From: Thermococcus sibiricus MM 739
GTDB taxonomy: Archaea > Methanobacteriota_B > Thermococci > Thermococcales > Thermococcaceae
Direction of reading: 5' to 3'
Assembly (NCBI RefSeq): GCF_000022545.1
Contig: NC_012883.1
Location: 1,418,276-1,482,275 of the forward strand
DNA: 64,000 nucleotides
Made by a program: the position numbers and the translations under genes. Shown here piece after piece: positions 18,706 to 28,233 of this stretch. Every line of letters starts with the position of its first letter. Positions within the stretch are counted from its first letter, which is position 1. Under the pieces are notes generated by a model, which had not been told where the DNA came from, did no database searches, and saw only the letters and a program-made list of their open reading frames with translations.

Positions 18706-18949
18706 TGTATCACCTCCCTATAAGACTTTTAGAAACTATTGGTATTTAAAATACATATCTTTTAAAAAGTTATCCCCTTAATATGCAGGACCTCCAATAT
18801 GCTCCTTCATCATGCTATAGAAATCTACAAGAAAAGTACCTAATACTTAAAAAGTTTTCCCGAAGATTTTACTATCTATAATAGTTAGTAGAAAAGTTTA
18901 AAAAGAAATAAACAAATACATTTAAAAGATTTTCGATTGGGGTGGGGCT

Positions 18950-19264
18950 ATGAAACGTTTGGGCAAAGTTTCTACTTATGCAAAGCAGGGATTCCTAATT
19001 CTTCGTTCAACATCCATACCAGCATTGAATGATCGGGTGGTAGATAAGAATCTTCAGGTTATTGGGATAGTCAAAGATGTTTTCGGTCCGGTTGAATCTC
19101 CATATGTGGCCATAAAGCCACGTATCAAGAATCCGGAAAAATATATTGGAGAGGTTCTTTATATTGATAAAAGGAGAAATAAAAAACCCTCTTCTGCTTC
19201 TAAAAAGTCCAAAAAAATAAAGGAAGGTGCTAAACGTCGCCCTGCCCCCCAAAAGAGGGGGTGA
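18950..19264 (+). CDS. gar1: H/ACA ribonucleoprotein subunit Gar1
   Basis: Component of the pseudouridylation guide RNP with Cbf5, Nop10 and L7Ae. The Gar1 beta-barrel core is seen in LGKVSTYAKQGFLILRS and the conserved IGIVKDVFGPVESPYVAIKP stretch (about residues 42-62), followed by a basic tail rich in Lys and Ser. Length is 104 residues, normal for archaeal Gar1. GGGGTGG is the ribosome binding site. The stop is 6 bases before the TFB start, so gar1 and tfb form an operon, an arrangement known in Thermococcales. Confidence 0.94.
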   Translation: MKRLGKVSTYAKQGFLILRSTSIPALNDRVVDKNLQVIGIVKDVFGPVESPYVAIKPRIKNPEKYIGEVLYIDKRRNKKPSSASKKSKKIKEGAKRRPAPQKRG

Positions 19265-19270
19265 GAATTT

Positions 19271-20191
19271 TTGACTCAATTAGGTGGTATTAAAAGATGC
19301 CCGGTTTGTGGTTCGGAAAATTTAATTTATGACCCTAGCAGGGCAGAGATTGTTTGTTCCCAATGTGGTTATGTGCTAGACGAGGAGATAATGGATCTTG
19401 GGCCTGAATGGAGGGCCTTTGAACCGGGGCAAAGGGAAAAGCGTTCTAGAGTAGGGGCACCTGAAACTATAATGCTCCATGACAAAGGACTCTCAACAGA
19501 TATAGACTGGAGAAACAGAGACATCCATGGGAATGATATATCAGGAAGTACTAGAACCAAAATGTATCGATTGAGAATGTGGCAGAGAAGAATGAGAATA
19601 AGCGATGCCATAGACAGGAACCTAGCTTTTGCTTTAAGTGAATTAGATAGAATGGGCTCCCAAATAGGACTTCCCAGAAATATAAGGGAAATTGCTGCCC
19701 TTCTTTATAGGAAAGCGGTCATTAACAGATTAGTAAGGGGTAGATCGATAGAAGGTATGGTTTCGGCATGCCTGTATGCTGCATGCAGAATAGCCAATGC
19801 TCCAAGAACTCTTGACGAAATAGAAGATTTTTCAAAAGTAGATAAAAAAGAAATTGGCAGAAGTTATCGATATCTCGTTAGAGAACTAAACCTCAAACTT
19901 AGACCTACAAATCCAGTGGATTATGTTGTAAGATTTGGTGACCAGCTTGGTGTGACAGAAAAGACCAAGAGACGAGCAATGAGGATAGTAAATCAAGCAA
20001 TCAAAATGGGCCTTACCAGTGGAAAAGGGCCTACTGGCATAGCTGCAGCTGCAATATACATTGCCAGCCTTCTTGAAGGAGAGAAAATGACACAAAGAGA
20101 AGTTGCTGAAGTCGCAAGGGTAACCGAGGTTACTGTGAGAAACAGATACAAAGAGCTTGTGGATAAACTTAATATACGAATACCCACGTGA
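19271..20191 (+). CDS. tfb: Transcription initiation factor B (TFB)
   Basis: Binds TBP and the BRE element and recruits RNA polymerase. The zinc ribbon has C10-x2-C13 and C29-x2-C32. A B-finger/linker follows with [11 protein letters not shown], and then come two cyclin repeats (about residues 110-200 and 205-300). The second repeat ends in the helix-turn-helix [19 protein letters not shown], which contacts the BRE. The start is TTG, preceded at 5 bases by GGGGGTGAG. The length of 306 residues fits TFB1-type factors. It is co-transcribed with gar1 and probably with the following phosphodiesterase, whose start lies 16 bases downstream. Confidence 0.97.
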   Translation: MTQLGGIKRCPVCGSENLIYDPSRAEIVCSQCGYVLDEEIMDLGPEWRAFEPGQREKRSRVGAPETIMLHDKGLSTDIDWRNRDIHGNDISGSTRTKMYRLRMWQRRMRISDAIDRNLAFALSELDRMGSQIGLPRNIREIAALLYRKAVINRLVRGRSIEGMVSACLYAACRIANAPRTLDEIEDFSKVDKKEIGRSYRYLVRELNLKLRPTNPVDYVVRFGDQLGVTEKTKRRAMRIVNQAIKMGLTSGKGPTGIAAAAIYIASLLEGEKMTQREVAEVARVTEVTVRNRYKELVDKLNIRIPT

Positions 20192-20207
20192 AATATTGGG
20201 GAAAAAC

Positions 20208-20723
20208 GTGAAGCTCGGAATATTGGGTGATACCCACTATCCAGATAAAACTTCCCATTTGCCTGATTTAATTTTTAATGTTTTTAAAAGTGAGAAAGTG
20301 GATCTAATCCTACATACAGGGGATCTTACTGCTCCCGAGGTCTTAGAGCGCCTTACAGAGATTTCTCCAACTATAGCCGTGAAAGGTAACCTTGATCAAA
20401 CCACTCTACCGGAAGAAAAGATTTTAGAGATTAACAACCTCAAAATAGGCCTTATACATGGCCACCAGTTTCTGAGTTTAGATGAACAAATATTAAAGTA
20501 TAAAGCCCTAGAAATGGGAGTGGACATCCTTATCTTTGGACATACCCATCGGTTCTTTTATAATAAATATGAATATATGGGAAAAGAAGTGATACTTTTC
20601 AACCCCGGTTCTCCAACTGTTCCAAGGATGAGCGACCCCACTTTTGTCGTAGGAGAGATTACAGAAAGAAAATTCAAGTTCAGAATATTCAAACCATGGG
20701 AAACACAATGGAAACATCCATAA
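20208..20723 (+). CDS. YfcE/MJ0936-type metallophosphoesterase
   Basis: Predicted metal-dependent phosphodiesterase of the calcineurin superfamily. Motifs in order: GDTHYPD, HTGDLT, GNLDQ, IHGHQF and FGHTHRF, which supply the two-metal site. The length of about 171 residues matches YfcE/MJ0936. I place the start at GTG (VKLGILGDTHY) because the open frame upstream overlaps the end of tfb and is unconserved. The ribosome binding site (TTGGGG) is moderate. Family members hydrolyse bis-p-nitrophenyl phosphate and possibly 2',3'-cAMP in vitro. The natural substrate is not known. Confidence 0.92.
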   Translation: MKLGILGDTHYPDKTSHLPDLIFNVFKSEKVDLILHTGDLTAPEVLERLTEISPTIAVKGNLDQTTLPEEKILEINNLKIGLIHGHQFLSLDEQILKYKALEMGVDILIFGHTHRFFYNKYEYMGKEVILFNPGSPTVPRMSDPTFVVGEITERKFKFRIFKPWETQWKHP

Positions 20724-20750
20724 TAGAAAAGACAAAAGAAAGAAAAATTA

Positions 20751-20954
20751 TCAAGCCTTGATAGCGAGCTTGATGTCCTCTGCCTTGACGGTCTTTCTGC
20801 CGGCGTGCTTTGCAAGGTCAACTGCTTTCTTAGCTATTTCCATAGCCTTCTCCTCAAGGTGCTCAGCAAGAACCTTGGCAGCTTCCTCACTAACTCTTGG
20901 TGCACCAGCCTTTCTAACTAACCTATCAATTGGGGCAATTGGCAACTCAGCCAT
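20751..20954 (-). CDS. Archaeal histone
   Basis: Histone-fold DNA-packaging protein of 67 residues with the usual three helices and no tails. [18 protein letters not shown] begins the fold, and the C-terminus reads [16 protein letters not shown], both nearly invariant in Thermococcales histones. The ATG is chosen because GGAGGTG stands 6 bases before it. Histone-type AT-to-GC-rich codon choice marks it as highly expressed. It has its own strong promoter upstream. The sequence most resembles the HpyA-type histones, but paralogue identity cannot be fixed here. Confidence 0.97.
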   Translation of the reverse strand: MAELPIAPIDRLVRKAGAPRVSEEAAKVLAEHLEEKAMEIAKKAVDLAKHAGRKTVKAEDIKLAIKA

Positions 20955-21011
20955 ACCCAACACCTCCTAAAGTTGTCTAAATTGGTATTTGCATTTTATT
21001 TTATGAAAGAA

Positions 21012-21030
21012 GTTATATATAAACCTTTCG
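21012..21030 (-). promoter_or_regulatory. BRE and TATA box of histone gene
   Basis: On the minus strand CGAAAG (BRE) is followed by GTTTATATATAAC (box A), a near-consensus archaeal promoter about 60 bases before the histone ATG. It implies transcription start around 20990 and a leader of about 35 bases containing the ribosome binding site. Confidence 0.8.
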
Positions 21031-21342
21031 GAAAAGAGGCTATTTTAGACAAATAATCTGCTAGCTAACATACATTTGAGGATGACTAAAATATCTCGCC
21101 AGTTGTTGAAGAGAGTGAGAAATTTTATAATGTATAGTCCCCACACTCTGGAAATAGAGGAATCCTCATAGTTGGTGATTTGGTTTATATTAAGCAAATA
21201 AAGATTTTATTTTTGTTAAGACCAACAGCAAACCAATTTGCCCTTTAAGACCAAATAAAAGAATCCTGACTTTCCACATATTTGCCCCGTAATAGTTATA
21301 TTCTCTCCCGTTGATTTTATTTCAAATGATGAGGTGGTAAAA
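21031..21342. other. Intergenic region upstream of RuBisCO
   Basis: About 310 bases without a gene. A weak TATA-like TAGTTATATT at about 21291-21300 is placed suitably for RuBisCO transcription, and GAGGTGG at 21331-21337 is its ribosome binding site. No RNA gene, repeat or further open frame is seen. Confidence 0.5.
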
Positions 21343-22677
21343 ATGCCAGAAAAGTTTGATAAGATATATGACTACTATGTTGACAAGAACTATGAGCCAA
21401 ATTTTAAAAGAGATATAGTAGCAGTTTTCAGAATAACCCCCACAGATGGTTACACCATAGAGCAAGCTGCCGGCGCTGTGGCAGCTGAAAGCTCTACTGG
21501 GACATGGACTACTCTCTATCCATGGTATGAAGAAGAAAGGTGGAGCGATCTTTCAGCTAAAGCCTATTACTTCCATGATATGGGAGATGGGAGCTGGATA
21601 GTAAGAGTAGCCTATCCTGCACACGCTTTTGAAGAGTGGAATCTCCCCGGCCTGCTTGCATCAATAGCCGGTAACGTTTTTGGAATGAAGAGAGTAAAAG
21701 GACTAAGGCTTGAAGATCTTTACCTACCTGAAATAGTACTCAGAGATTTTAGCGGGCCCAACAAAGGGATTAAAGGTGTAAGAGAAACACTCGAAATCAA
21801 AGATAGGCCCATTTATGGTGTGGTTCCTAAGCCAAAGGTTGGATATTCTCCAGAAGAATTGGAAAAGCTTTCTTATGAACTTCTTTCAGCAGGGGCCGAT
21901 TACATAAAAGACGATGAGAATTTAACAGGGCCATGGTACAACCGCTTTGAAGAAAGGGCCGACGTAATGGCAAGAGTTATAGATAGAGTGGAAGCAGAAA
22001 CTGGAGAAAAGAAAACATGGTTCGCTAACATAACAGCTGATATCAGAGAAATGGAAAACAGACTTGAAATTCTAGCTGAATACGGCCTACCTCACGCCAT
22101 GGTCGATGTTGTAATAGTTGGATGGGCCAGCCTAGAGTACATACGAGATTTAGCAGAAGACTATGACATTGCCTTACACGCCCATCGGGCTATGCATGCC
22201 ACCTTCACAAGAAACCACTACCATGGAATATCGATGTTCGTTCTTGCAAAGCTTTACAGGATTATAGGCCTTGACCAGCTCCACGTTGGAACTGCCGGAG
22301 CTGGAAAGCTCGAAGGTGAAAAGTGGGACGTAATCCAAAACGCAAGAATCCTAAGAGAAGAGCACTACAAGCCAGATAAGAATGATGTTTTCCATCTAGA
22401 TCAGAAGTTCTATCACATTAAACCTGCTTTCCCAACAAGCTCTGGTGGACTTCACCCAGGGAACCTGCCCCAAGTCATAAATGCTCTTGGAAGTGATATT
22501 GTACTTCAACTAGGCGGGGGAACTTTGGGACACCCAGATGGACCAGCTGCTGGAGCTAAAGCCGTTAGACAGGCATTGGATGCAATCATGCAGGGGATTT
22601 CATTAGATGAGTACGCCAAAACTCACAAAGAGCTGGCAAGGGCTCTCGAAAAATGGGGTCATGTGACTCCAGTTTGA
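21343..22677 (+). CDS. rbcL: Ribulose-1,5-bisphosphate carboxylase, form III
   Basis: Archaeal RuBisCO of the AMP/nucleoside degradation pathway, converting ribulose-1,5-bisphosphate, CO2 and water to two 3-phosphoglycerates. The carbamylated lysine and metal ligands are in GADYIKDDENL near residue 185. The N-terminal active-site region includes AAESSTGTWTT, and the C-terminal half shows HAHRAMHATFTRN, the phosphate-binding SSGGLHPGNLP and GGGTLGHPDG. The 444-residue length equals that of Thermococcus enzymes. The ATG follows GAGGTGG by 5 bases, and the in-frame GTG within that motif is not the start. AMP phosphorylase and ribose-1,5-bisphosphate isomerase, its known partners, are not in the window. 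The product 3-phosphoglycerate would feed ApgM. Confidence 0.98.
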   Translation: MPEKFDKIYDYYVDKNYEPNFKRDIVAVFRITPTDGYTIEQAAGAVAAESSTGTWTTLYPWYEEERWSDLSAKAYYFHDMGDGSWIVRVAYPAHAFEEWNLPGLLASIAGNVFGMKRVKGLRLEDLYLPEIVLRDFSGPNKGIKGVRETLEIKDRPIYGVVPKPKVGYSPEELEKLSYELLSAGADYIKDDENLTGPWYNRFEERADVMARVIDRVEAETGEKKTWFANITADIREMENRLEILAEYGLPHAMVDVVIVGWASLEYIRDLAEDYDIALHAHRAMHATFTRNHYHGISMFVLAKLYRIIGLDQLHVGTAGAGKLEGEKWDVIQNARILREEHYKPDKNDVFHLDQKFYHIKPAFPTSSGGLHPGNLPQVINALGSDIVLQLGGGTLGHPDGPAAGAKAVRQALDAIMQGISLDEYAKTHKELARALEKWGHVTPV

Positions 22678-22712
22678 CAAACTTTTCCTTTTCTTTTTGT
22701 CTTTTATTCTAT
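22678..22712 (+). terminator. T-rich terminator after RuBisCO
   Basis: CTTTTCCTTTTCTTTTTGTCTTTT immediately after the stop (written here as TTTTC repeats) resembles the oligo-T terminators of Thermococcales. Composition-based call. Confidence 0.45.
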
Positions 22713-22768
22713 AGCTTCCTCCCAAAGCCATTTATTCTCTTTTAGTCATCTTAAAAATGGTGAAGTTC

Positions 22769-23347
22769 ATGCATCCAGAGGGATTCTTAGAAGTTATCAC
22801 GGGTCCAATGTTCGCCGGAAAAACAAGCGAACTCATTAAGAGGATTGAAAGACAAATATTCGCAAAGAGAAAAGCAGCTCTTTTCAAACCCTCAATAGAT
22901 AACCGCTACAGTGAAGATAAACTCGTGGCCCACAATGGATTAAGCTATGAGGCCTTTGTTATCCCAACCACAGAAGAAGGAGTAAAAATGATATACCAAA
23001 AGACAAAGAAAGAGGGGTTCGAAGTTATAGGAATTGATGAAGTCCAATTCTTCCCGATGTCAATAGTTGAAATTCTCGATAAGCTGGCTGACGAGGGCAT
23101 TTACGTGATCGCATCTGGTCTGAACTTAGACTTCAAGGGAGACGCCTTTGAGGTTACAAAAGAACTCCTAGCAATGGCCGACAATATAGTGTACTTAACA
23201 GCCATATGCAGCGTTTGTGGAAGAGAGGCCACAAGAACTCAAAGACTTATAAATGGAAAACCTGCACCGAGAGATTCACCAAGGATACTCGTGGGCGGCA
23301 TGGAGGCCTATGAGGCCCGCTGCAGGAAGCATCACATAGTACCTTAG
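22769..23347 (+). CDS. tdk: Thymidine kinase
   Basis: Type II thymidine kinase phosphorylating thymidine with ATP for salvage. The P-loop is [12 protein letters not shown] near residue 11, Walker B is GIDEVQFF near 85, the lasso and zinc site include [13 protein letters not shown] near 150 with a second Cys/His pair near the C-terminus (CRKHH). The ATG chosen (MHPEGFLEV) matches the family start and has GGTGAAG about 6 bases upstream. The earlier in-frame ATG encloses that ribosome binding site. The length of 192 residues is normal. It converges on the next gene, overlapping its 3' end by 4 bases. Confidence 0.96.
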   Translation: MHPEGFLEVITGPMFAGKTSELIKRIERQIFAKRKAALFKPSIDNRYSEDKLVAHNGLSYEAFVIPTTEEGVKMIYQKTKKEGFEVIGIDEVQFFPMSIVEILDKLADEGIYVIASGLNLDFKGDAFEVTKELLAMADNIVYLTAICSVCGREATRTQRLINGKPAPRDSPRILVGGMEAYEARCRKHHIVP

Positions 23348-23790
23348 ACTACATCGAAGCTTATTTCAAGGAGTTCTTTGACTTTCCTAAACCTCACCTT
23401 CCTGATTTTTATTTGCCCTATTTCTCCGGTAGTTTTTGTGTGCTCTTTGTTACATGCATTAATATTCCAGTCCTCAATAACAACAACTTTAAGAGTTCTT
23501 ATCTCTTCAGGAATTGGAAAAAGGTCGTACATGTCTTCTCCAAACCTGCTCTCTGCCTCTTCTCTTGGAAGCTCATGCACTTTGATTGGAGCATTTTCCT
23601 CGATCTTCCTATTAGCAAACTCTTCAATCATTGCAATCTCCTCTTTCGTGGGCTTTCGGTTGAACTTAATGGTTAACCTACCATGATTCCCGTTAACATA
23701 AACAGCAGCAGTCCATTTTGCTTCTTCACCTAAAACTTTAACAACTGCTCCTTTTAACACATGCAAGGCAGTGTGGGTTTTAACCTCCAT
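23344..23790 (-). CDS. AlaX-like alanyl-tRNA editing protein, short form
   Basis: Trans-editing hydrolase domain that clears serine or glycine from mis-charged tRNA-Ala. It is related to the editing domain of alanyl-tRNA synthetase and matches the short AlaX group. The zinc/catalytic H-x3-H pair is HTALH at residues 6-10 and the second pair is C-N-K-E-H near residue 113. Length is 148 residues, with no glycine-rich AlaX-M/L extension. It lies 13 bases downstream of asd in the same direction and is probably the last gene of the threonine operon transcript, though functionally separate. Confidence 0.88.
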   Translation of the reverse strand: MEVKTHTALHVLKGAVVKVLGEEAKWTAAVYVNGNHGRLTIKFNRKPTKEEIAMIEEFANRKIEENAPIKVHELPREEAESRFGEDMYDLFPIPEEIRTLKVVVIEDWNINACNKEHTKTTGEIGQIKIRKVRFRKVKELLEISFDVV

Positions 23791-23803
23791 TTACACTCCT
23801 CCT

Positions 23804-24811
23804 TCATAGGATTCCACATACATGCGCCAGTTCAGCGTTTAAGATTGAGCCACCAGCAGCCCCTCTAATTAGGTTATGGCCCAATGTGATATATTTAAAT
23901 TTCCCTTCTTCAATTTTCTCCATCCTCCCAAAGGTAACTGTCATTCCTCCGCCAAAGTCCCTATGAAATTTGGGTTGAGGGATTTCCTTATAAAGGAGCG
24001 GCTTTGCATATGACGGAAGCTTAAGGGATCCCAAAGGATCAAAAGATTCAAATGATTTCTTAAGCTCCTCAACAGTTGGATCCTCCTCAAGTTCAACAAA
24101 CACTGCCTCAGTATGCCCGTGTGAAACTGGAACCCTTGTTGTTATTACCGAGATTTCAAAGCTTGCTGGGGTTATTTTGTTATTCTCGAGTTTTCCAAGT
24201 ATTTTCCTTGACTCGTTCTCGACCTTCCACTCCTCTTTTTCAATGTATGGAATCACATTATCAAAAATCTGCATGGCCGAAAGTCCACTAAATCCCGCTC
24301 CAGAAATGGCCTGCATAGTCACTACGTTAACTCTCTGTATTCCAAACTTTGAAAGGGCCTTGAGTGAAATCACCAAAATCGCCGTAGAACAGTTTGGATT
24401 CGTGACTATGAAACCTTCCCAACCGCGTTTTTCCCTCTGCGCTTCAACTAAACTTAAATGTTCTCCGTTTACCTCGGGAACCAAAATGGGAACGTCTCCC
24501 TCATATCGGTGTGAGGAGGCATTGGAAAATACTGGAATTTTCTCTGCAAGCTTTTCTTCAACATTTCCAGCAATTGAAGACGGAAGGGCCGAAAAGACTA
24601 GATCCACATTTCCATCAAACTCTTCTAGGCTTTCTATCCTCATCTCTCCTATCTCCTCAGATACCTCCCACGTAGCTAGTTCTCTAAACTTCCTCCCTTT
24701 CGATCTCTGAGAAGCTATGAGGTATTTCACATCGAACCAAGGATGGTTCTCCAAGAGTCTTACAAAGCTCTGGCCCACCAATCCTGTCGCTCCTAAAATT
24801 GCTACCTCCAT
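23804..24811 (-). CDS. asd: Aspartate-semialdehyde dehydrogenase
   Basis: Reduces aspartyl phosphate to aspartate semialdehyde with NADPH, the second step towards threonine, methionine and lysine. The Rossmann motif is AILGATGLVGQSFV at the N-terminus, the catalytic cysteine sits in TNPNCSTA near residue 140, and the histidine in SHGHTEAVF near 233 belongs to the archaeal/yeast-type family. Length 335 residues is normal. Its start codon shares a base with the threonine synthase stop, a sign of translational coupling in the lysC-thrB-thrC-asd operon. Confidence 0.96.
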   Translation of the reverse strand: MEVAILGATGLVGQSFVRLLENHPWFDVKYLIASQRSKGRKFRELATWEVSEEIGEMRIESLEEFDGNVDLVFSALPSSIAGNVEEKLAEKIPVFSNASSHRYEGDVPILVPEVNGEHLSLVEAQREKRGWEGFIVTNPNCSTAILVISLKALSKFGIQRVNVVTMQAISGAGFSGLSAMQIFDNVIPYIEKEEWKVENESRKILGKLENNKITPASFEISVITTRVPVSHGHTEAVFVELEEDPTVEELKKSFESFDPLGSLKLPSYAKPLLYKEIPQPKFHRDFGGGMTVTFGRMEKIEEGKFKYITLGHNLIRGAAGGSILNAELAHVCGIL

Positions 24812-25983
24812 TAAAGAACCTCCTTGAATGCCTCTAAGCTTGGCTCTATTGGCTCTGGAAGCTCAAAACCCTCAAGGATTATGTTCGGATCCTTCAAGCC
24901 GTGTCCTGTCGTTATCAGAACCACACTCTCATCTTCTTCGATTTCATTCCTTAGCTTCATTAACCCGGCAAGAGAGGAAGCAGATGCTGGCTCAACAAAT
25001 ATTCCTTCCTTTGATGCAAGCATTTTCTGAGCTTTCAATATTTCTTCGTCAGTCACACTTTCTAAAACCCCTCCAGACTCTTCAACGACCCGCCAAGCTT
25101 TTGGCCAGTTGGCTGGATTCCCAATCCGTATAGCGGTTGCAATTGTCTCAGGCTTTTCAAGAGGTTTGAAGTCTCTTCTCTCCTTCCAAGCTCTAGCCAG
25201 GGGCGATGCTCCCTCAGCCTGAATTCCAATCATTTTAGGGAGTTTATCTATAAAACCGGCTTCGTAAAGCTCTCTAAATCCTTTCCAAATTGCCGAGATG
25301 TTTCCTGCATTTCCCACGGGCAGAATAACCTTATCGGGAACAAACCCCAGTTGATCAAAGATCTCAAAAGCTATGGTTTTTTGTCCTTCAAGACGGAAGG
25401 GATTTATGGAATTGAGCATGTAAACACCCAACTCACTGCTGGCTTCCACCACGACATTTAACGCATCATCAAAGTTCCCCCTAACTGGAACAACCTTCGC
25501 ACCATAAACTATTGCCTGTGCAAGCTTTCCTAATGCAATTTTCCCACTTGGGACTAAAACATAAGCTTTTATATTTGATTTGGCAGCATAGGCCGCTAAA
25601 GATGCTGAGGTATTCCCTGTAGAGGCACAGATCACCTTATCCATACCAAGCTCCAGGGCCTTGCTAACCCCCACAGTCATCCCCCTATCCTTAAAAGAGC
25701 CCGTTGGATTGGCGCCTTCGTTTTTCACGTAGAGTTCTTTCATTCCAAGCTCAGTTTGCAAGTTTTCTAAGCGGTAAATGGGTGTTCCACCTTCATTAAG
25801 TGAAACCCTTTTTTCAACCGGAATGAAGCTCTCGTATTTCCACAATGTCATGTTTTTACCATCGAAGACGTTTTCAACTTTATCTAAATCAACAAGGACT
25901 TCAAGCAACCCACCACATTCACACCTGTACCTAACTTCCTTTGGATTATATTCCTTTCCACACTCTATACATTTCAAAATCAT
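24811..25983 (-). CDS. thrC: Threonine synthase
   Basis: PLP-dependent conversion of O-phosphohomoserine to threonine. A zinc-ribbon-like N-terminus (C4, C7, C20, C22) precedes the fold type II catalytic domain. The PLP lysine is in the GSFKDRGMT motif near residue 97, with STGNTSASLAAYA near 122 and the glycine-rich phosphate loop PVGNAGNISA near 228. The 390-residue length fits the short archaeal/bacterial ThrC group. It overlaps thrB by 4 bases and asd by 1 base within the operon. Confidence 0.96.
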   Translation of the reverse strand: MILKCIECGKEYNPKEVRYRCECGGLLEVLVDLDKVENVFDGKNMTLWKYESFIPVEKRVSLNEGGTPIYRLENLQTELGMKELYVKNEGANPTGSFKDRGMTVGVSKALELGMDKVICASTGNTSASLAAYAAKSNIKAYVLVPSGKIALGKLAQAIVYGAKVVPVRGNFDDALNVVVEASSELGVYMLNSINPFRLEGQKTIAFEIFDQLGFVPDKVILPVGNAGNISAIWKGFRELYEAGFIDKLPKMIGIQAEGASPLARAWKERRDFKPLEKPETIATAIRIGNPANWPKAWRVVEESGGVLESVTDEEILKAQKMLASKEGIFVEPASASSLAGLMKLRNEIEEDESVVLITTGHGLKDPNIILEGFELPEPIEPSLEAFKEVL

Positions 25984-26855
25984 TCTGCTCCTCCTCCTAC
26001 TTTGCTAATAAAGTATTCAGCATTAATTCTCTCCTCTTCAAAAGCTCCTACAATTGCCCTTCCAATCTCATCAAGGTTTTCACCTAAAGCAAATACTGCT
26101 GGTCCCGAGCCAGAAATAGACACTCCATAGGCCCCGTTCTCTAATGCAGCTTTCCTAATCTTGTCGAACCAAGGTATTAGGGGTTTCCTATAAGGCATTG
26201 CCAAATAATCATCCAGCAACTTTCCGACTTCTTCTATATCACCATTTTCTAAAGCTAAAACCAGAGAACTTGCTAGAGCCAGATTTCTTACTGCATCACT
26301 TAATGGGACATGTTTTGGCAGAACTTCTCTGGCCCTTTTAGTGCTTACTTCCACTTCTGGCAGTATTACAACCAACTTGAGCTTTGCATCTATCTTGAAT
26401 ACTTCAAGAGGAAATAGGGATTTCAAGACCACGAACCCTCCAAAAAGGGCTGGAACTATGTTATCACCGTGAGGACTTCCAGATGCAACCTTTTCCCCTT
26501 CTAAAGCTGCTCTTAAGATGATCTCTTTATCATCTATATCCAAAAGCCTCGCAACTGCTAAAGCTCCTCCCAAAGCAGAGGCTCCGGAACTACCAAGCCC
26601 ACTTTTTGGTCTTATTCCTTTCTTAATCTTCATTTTAAAGCCACTCTCAACTCCTGCTTGTCTTAAGAGGGATAAAGCTGAAACAGAGGCCACATTTTTA
26701 TCCGGCTCCTCTGGAACCTTGTAACCCTCAACTTTTACTTCAATCTCATCGCTTAGCTTAACCCTGATGAAATCCCTCGGCTTTTCTAAGCAAAGACCAA
26801 AGACATCAAATCCTGGCCCAAAGTTTGCTATCGTTGCTGGAACTGAGACTCTCAT
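25980..26855 (-). CDS. thrB: Homoserine kinase
   Basis: GHMP-family kinase phosphorylating homoserine for threonine synthesis. The substrate motif is seen in SVPATIANFGPGFDVFGL at the N-terminus, the GHMP ATP loop is PKSGLGSSGASALGGALA near residue 87, and motif 3 is GVSISGSGPAVFAL near 250. The 291-residue length is normal. It overlaps both neighbours by 4 bases (ATGA-type junctions), so aspartate kinase, ThrB and ThrC are coupled. No homoserine dehydrogenase gene is in the window, so that step is encoded elsewhere. Confidence 0.96.
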   Translation of the reverse strand: MRVSVPATIANFGPGFDVFGLCLEKPRDFIRVKLSDEIEVKVEGYKVPEEPDKNVASVSALSLLRQAGVESGFKMKIKKGIRPKSGLGSSGASALGGALAVARLLDIDDKEIILRAALEGEKVASGSPHGDNIVPALFGGFVVLKSLFPLEVFKIDAKLKLVVILPEVEVSTKRAREVLPKHVPLSDAVRNLALASSLVLALENGDIEEVGKLLDDYLAMPYRKPLIPWFDKIRKAALENGAYGVSISGSGPAVFALGENLDEIGRAIVGAFEEERINAEYFISKVGGGAE

Positions 26856-27907
26856 TGGAAAATCACCTCGTGTATGGCATTTAAAGTATTTTCAAGCTCT
26901 TCCCTTTTTACAAGAAAGCAAATCCAATTTCTGCCCCTCTTGTAGATCTGAGCATTGATGTTCACTTCGCTTACTCCAACAACCCCTATGCTTGCAAGGT
27001 TCTCATTGATGATTTTGTAGGTCAATATTGGCATTCCGGCATTTATTTTTGAAATAAGCGTCCCTAAGTGCTGATTATTTGTTTTCCCCAGAATTATAGG
27101 TATTTTTCCCTTTACCGGTTCAACAGCCCTTTCATGCAAGGCCTTCATCCCAAGCATTGAAGCAGTCGAAACTTCTTCATAAGATGCAAAGGGGATTAGC
27201 TTAGCATCTCTGACTATCTTAGGATCAGCTGTGTAGATTCCCTTAACATCGCTCATGATCAAAACTGCCCTAGCATTCAAGAGACGTCCTAAAACTGAGG
27301 CAGTGTAGTCACTCCCTCCCCTTCCCAGTGTAGTTCTGAAGCCATTAAAATTCCCGAGAAACCCCGTAATAACAGGAACTCTACCCCTCTTTAGTATTTC
27401 CTCCACTATCCAAATCTTATCTTTTGTTTTCTTTAAGTCAACTTTAGCGTTACCGAAACTCCCGTTTGTTTCTATTAGATAAAAAGCATCAACTGGAGTG
27501 CTTTTGATTCCCTCATCTTCCAAGGCCTTTGAAAAAAGTTTTACTGACAATCTCTCTCCGAATGACAAGACGTGGTCTATGTATGCTTTCCTGCTTGGGA
27601 ATGCTTTTTCATTTCTCAGGATGAATTTAAGTTCTCTGATCTCATTTTCAATGCTCAATTCGATTCCAAGCCTTTCAATTGTTCTCAAGTATATTTCTTC
27701 GAACTCTTTGAGAAACTCTGGGCTTTTACTTTCTGCTAGCTTCAATAGTAAGTCTGTAACGCCTTTTAATGCGGACAGAACAATTACAACTTCATTCCCT
27801 TCATAGAGCTTTTGAACAAGTCTTAAAGCTTCACTAAAAGAGTCCCTAACTGAACTTCCTCCAAATTTAATAACCACCCTCGACTTAGCGGAGAGTTTGT
27901 AAACCAC
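26852..27907 (-). CDS. lysC: Aspartate kinase
   Basis: First step of the aspartate amino acid pathway. The kinase motif VVIKFGGSSV is at residues 11-20, followed by FGERLS near 122, FLGNFNGFRTTLGRGGSDYTAS near 190 and ALHERAVEPV near 258. At 351 residues it is shorter than enzymes with two full ACT domains, and about 65 residues after 285 (GVVGVSEVNIN) may make only one ACT-like unit. The ORF start is GTG and no good ribosome binding site fits it exactly. Initiation a few codons later cannot be excluded. It leads the threonine operon. The 326-base upstream gap should contain the promoter. Confidence 0.93.
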   Translation of the reverse strand: MVYKLSAKSRVVIKFGGSSVRDSFSEALRLVQKLYEGNEVVIVLSALKGVTDLLLKLAESKSPEFLKEFEEIYLRTIERLGIELSIENEIRELKFILRNEKAFPSRKAYIDHVLSFGERLSVKLFSKALEDEGIKSTPVDAFYLIETNGSFGNAKVDLKKTKDKIWIVEEILKRGRVPVITGFLGNFNGFRTTLGRGGSDYTASVLGRLLNARAVLIMSDVKGIYTADPKIVRDAKLIPFASYEEVSTASMLGMKALHERAVEPVKGKIPIILGKTNNQHLGTLISKINAGMPILTYKIINENLASIGVVGVSEVNINAQIYKRGRNWICFLVKREELENTLNAIHEVIFQ

Positions 27908-28233
27908 CGATAGTGCATCACCTTATCTGTAGGGTTTTGATATCCATATAAATCTTTTCGAAAATTTTTTGTTTTTCTGTCAAAATTTGCAAACTTCGCT
28001 TGAAGATAATTGTCAAGATGACATATTTTGATGCAAAATCTCTAAAATATTTCAACTAAATGCGGTTTAAAATACCATAATGATAAGCTAGCCAGCTTTT
28101 CCTAACCAAAAATTTAAATAGTAATAAAGAGTTTTCAAAGGTTGGTGATGGTGATGTCCCGCCAATATCTGTAACCCCAATTCCAATTGGAAAAGATGAA
28201 TTAGCTGTTTTTAGAAAACTATTTTTAAGGGCC

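Noticed and set aside
18800-18835. Box C-like ATGATGA on the minus strand between TIP49 and gar1
   Set aside because: There is no matching D box (CTGA) or D'/C' pair at the right distance, so I do not call a C/D guide RNA.
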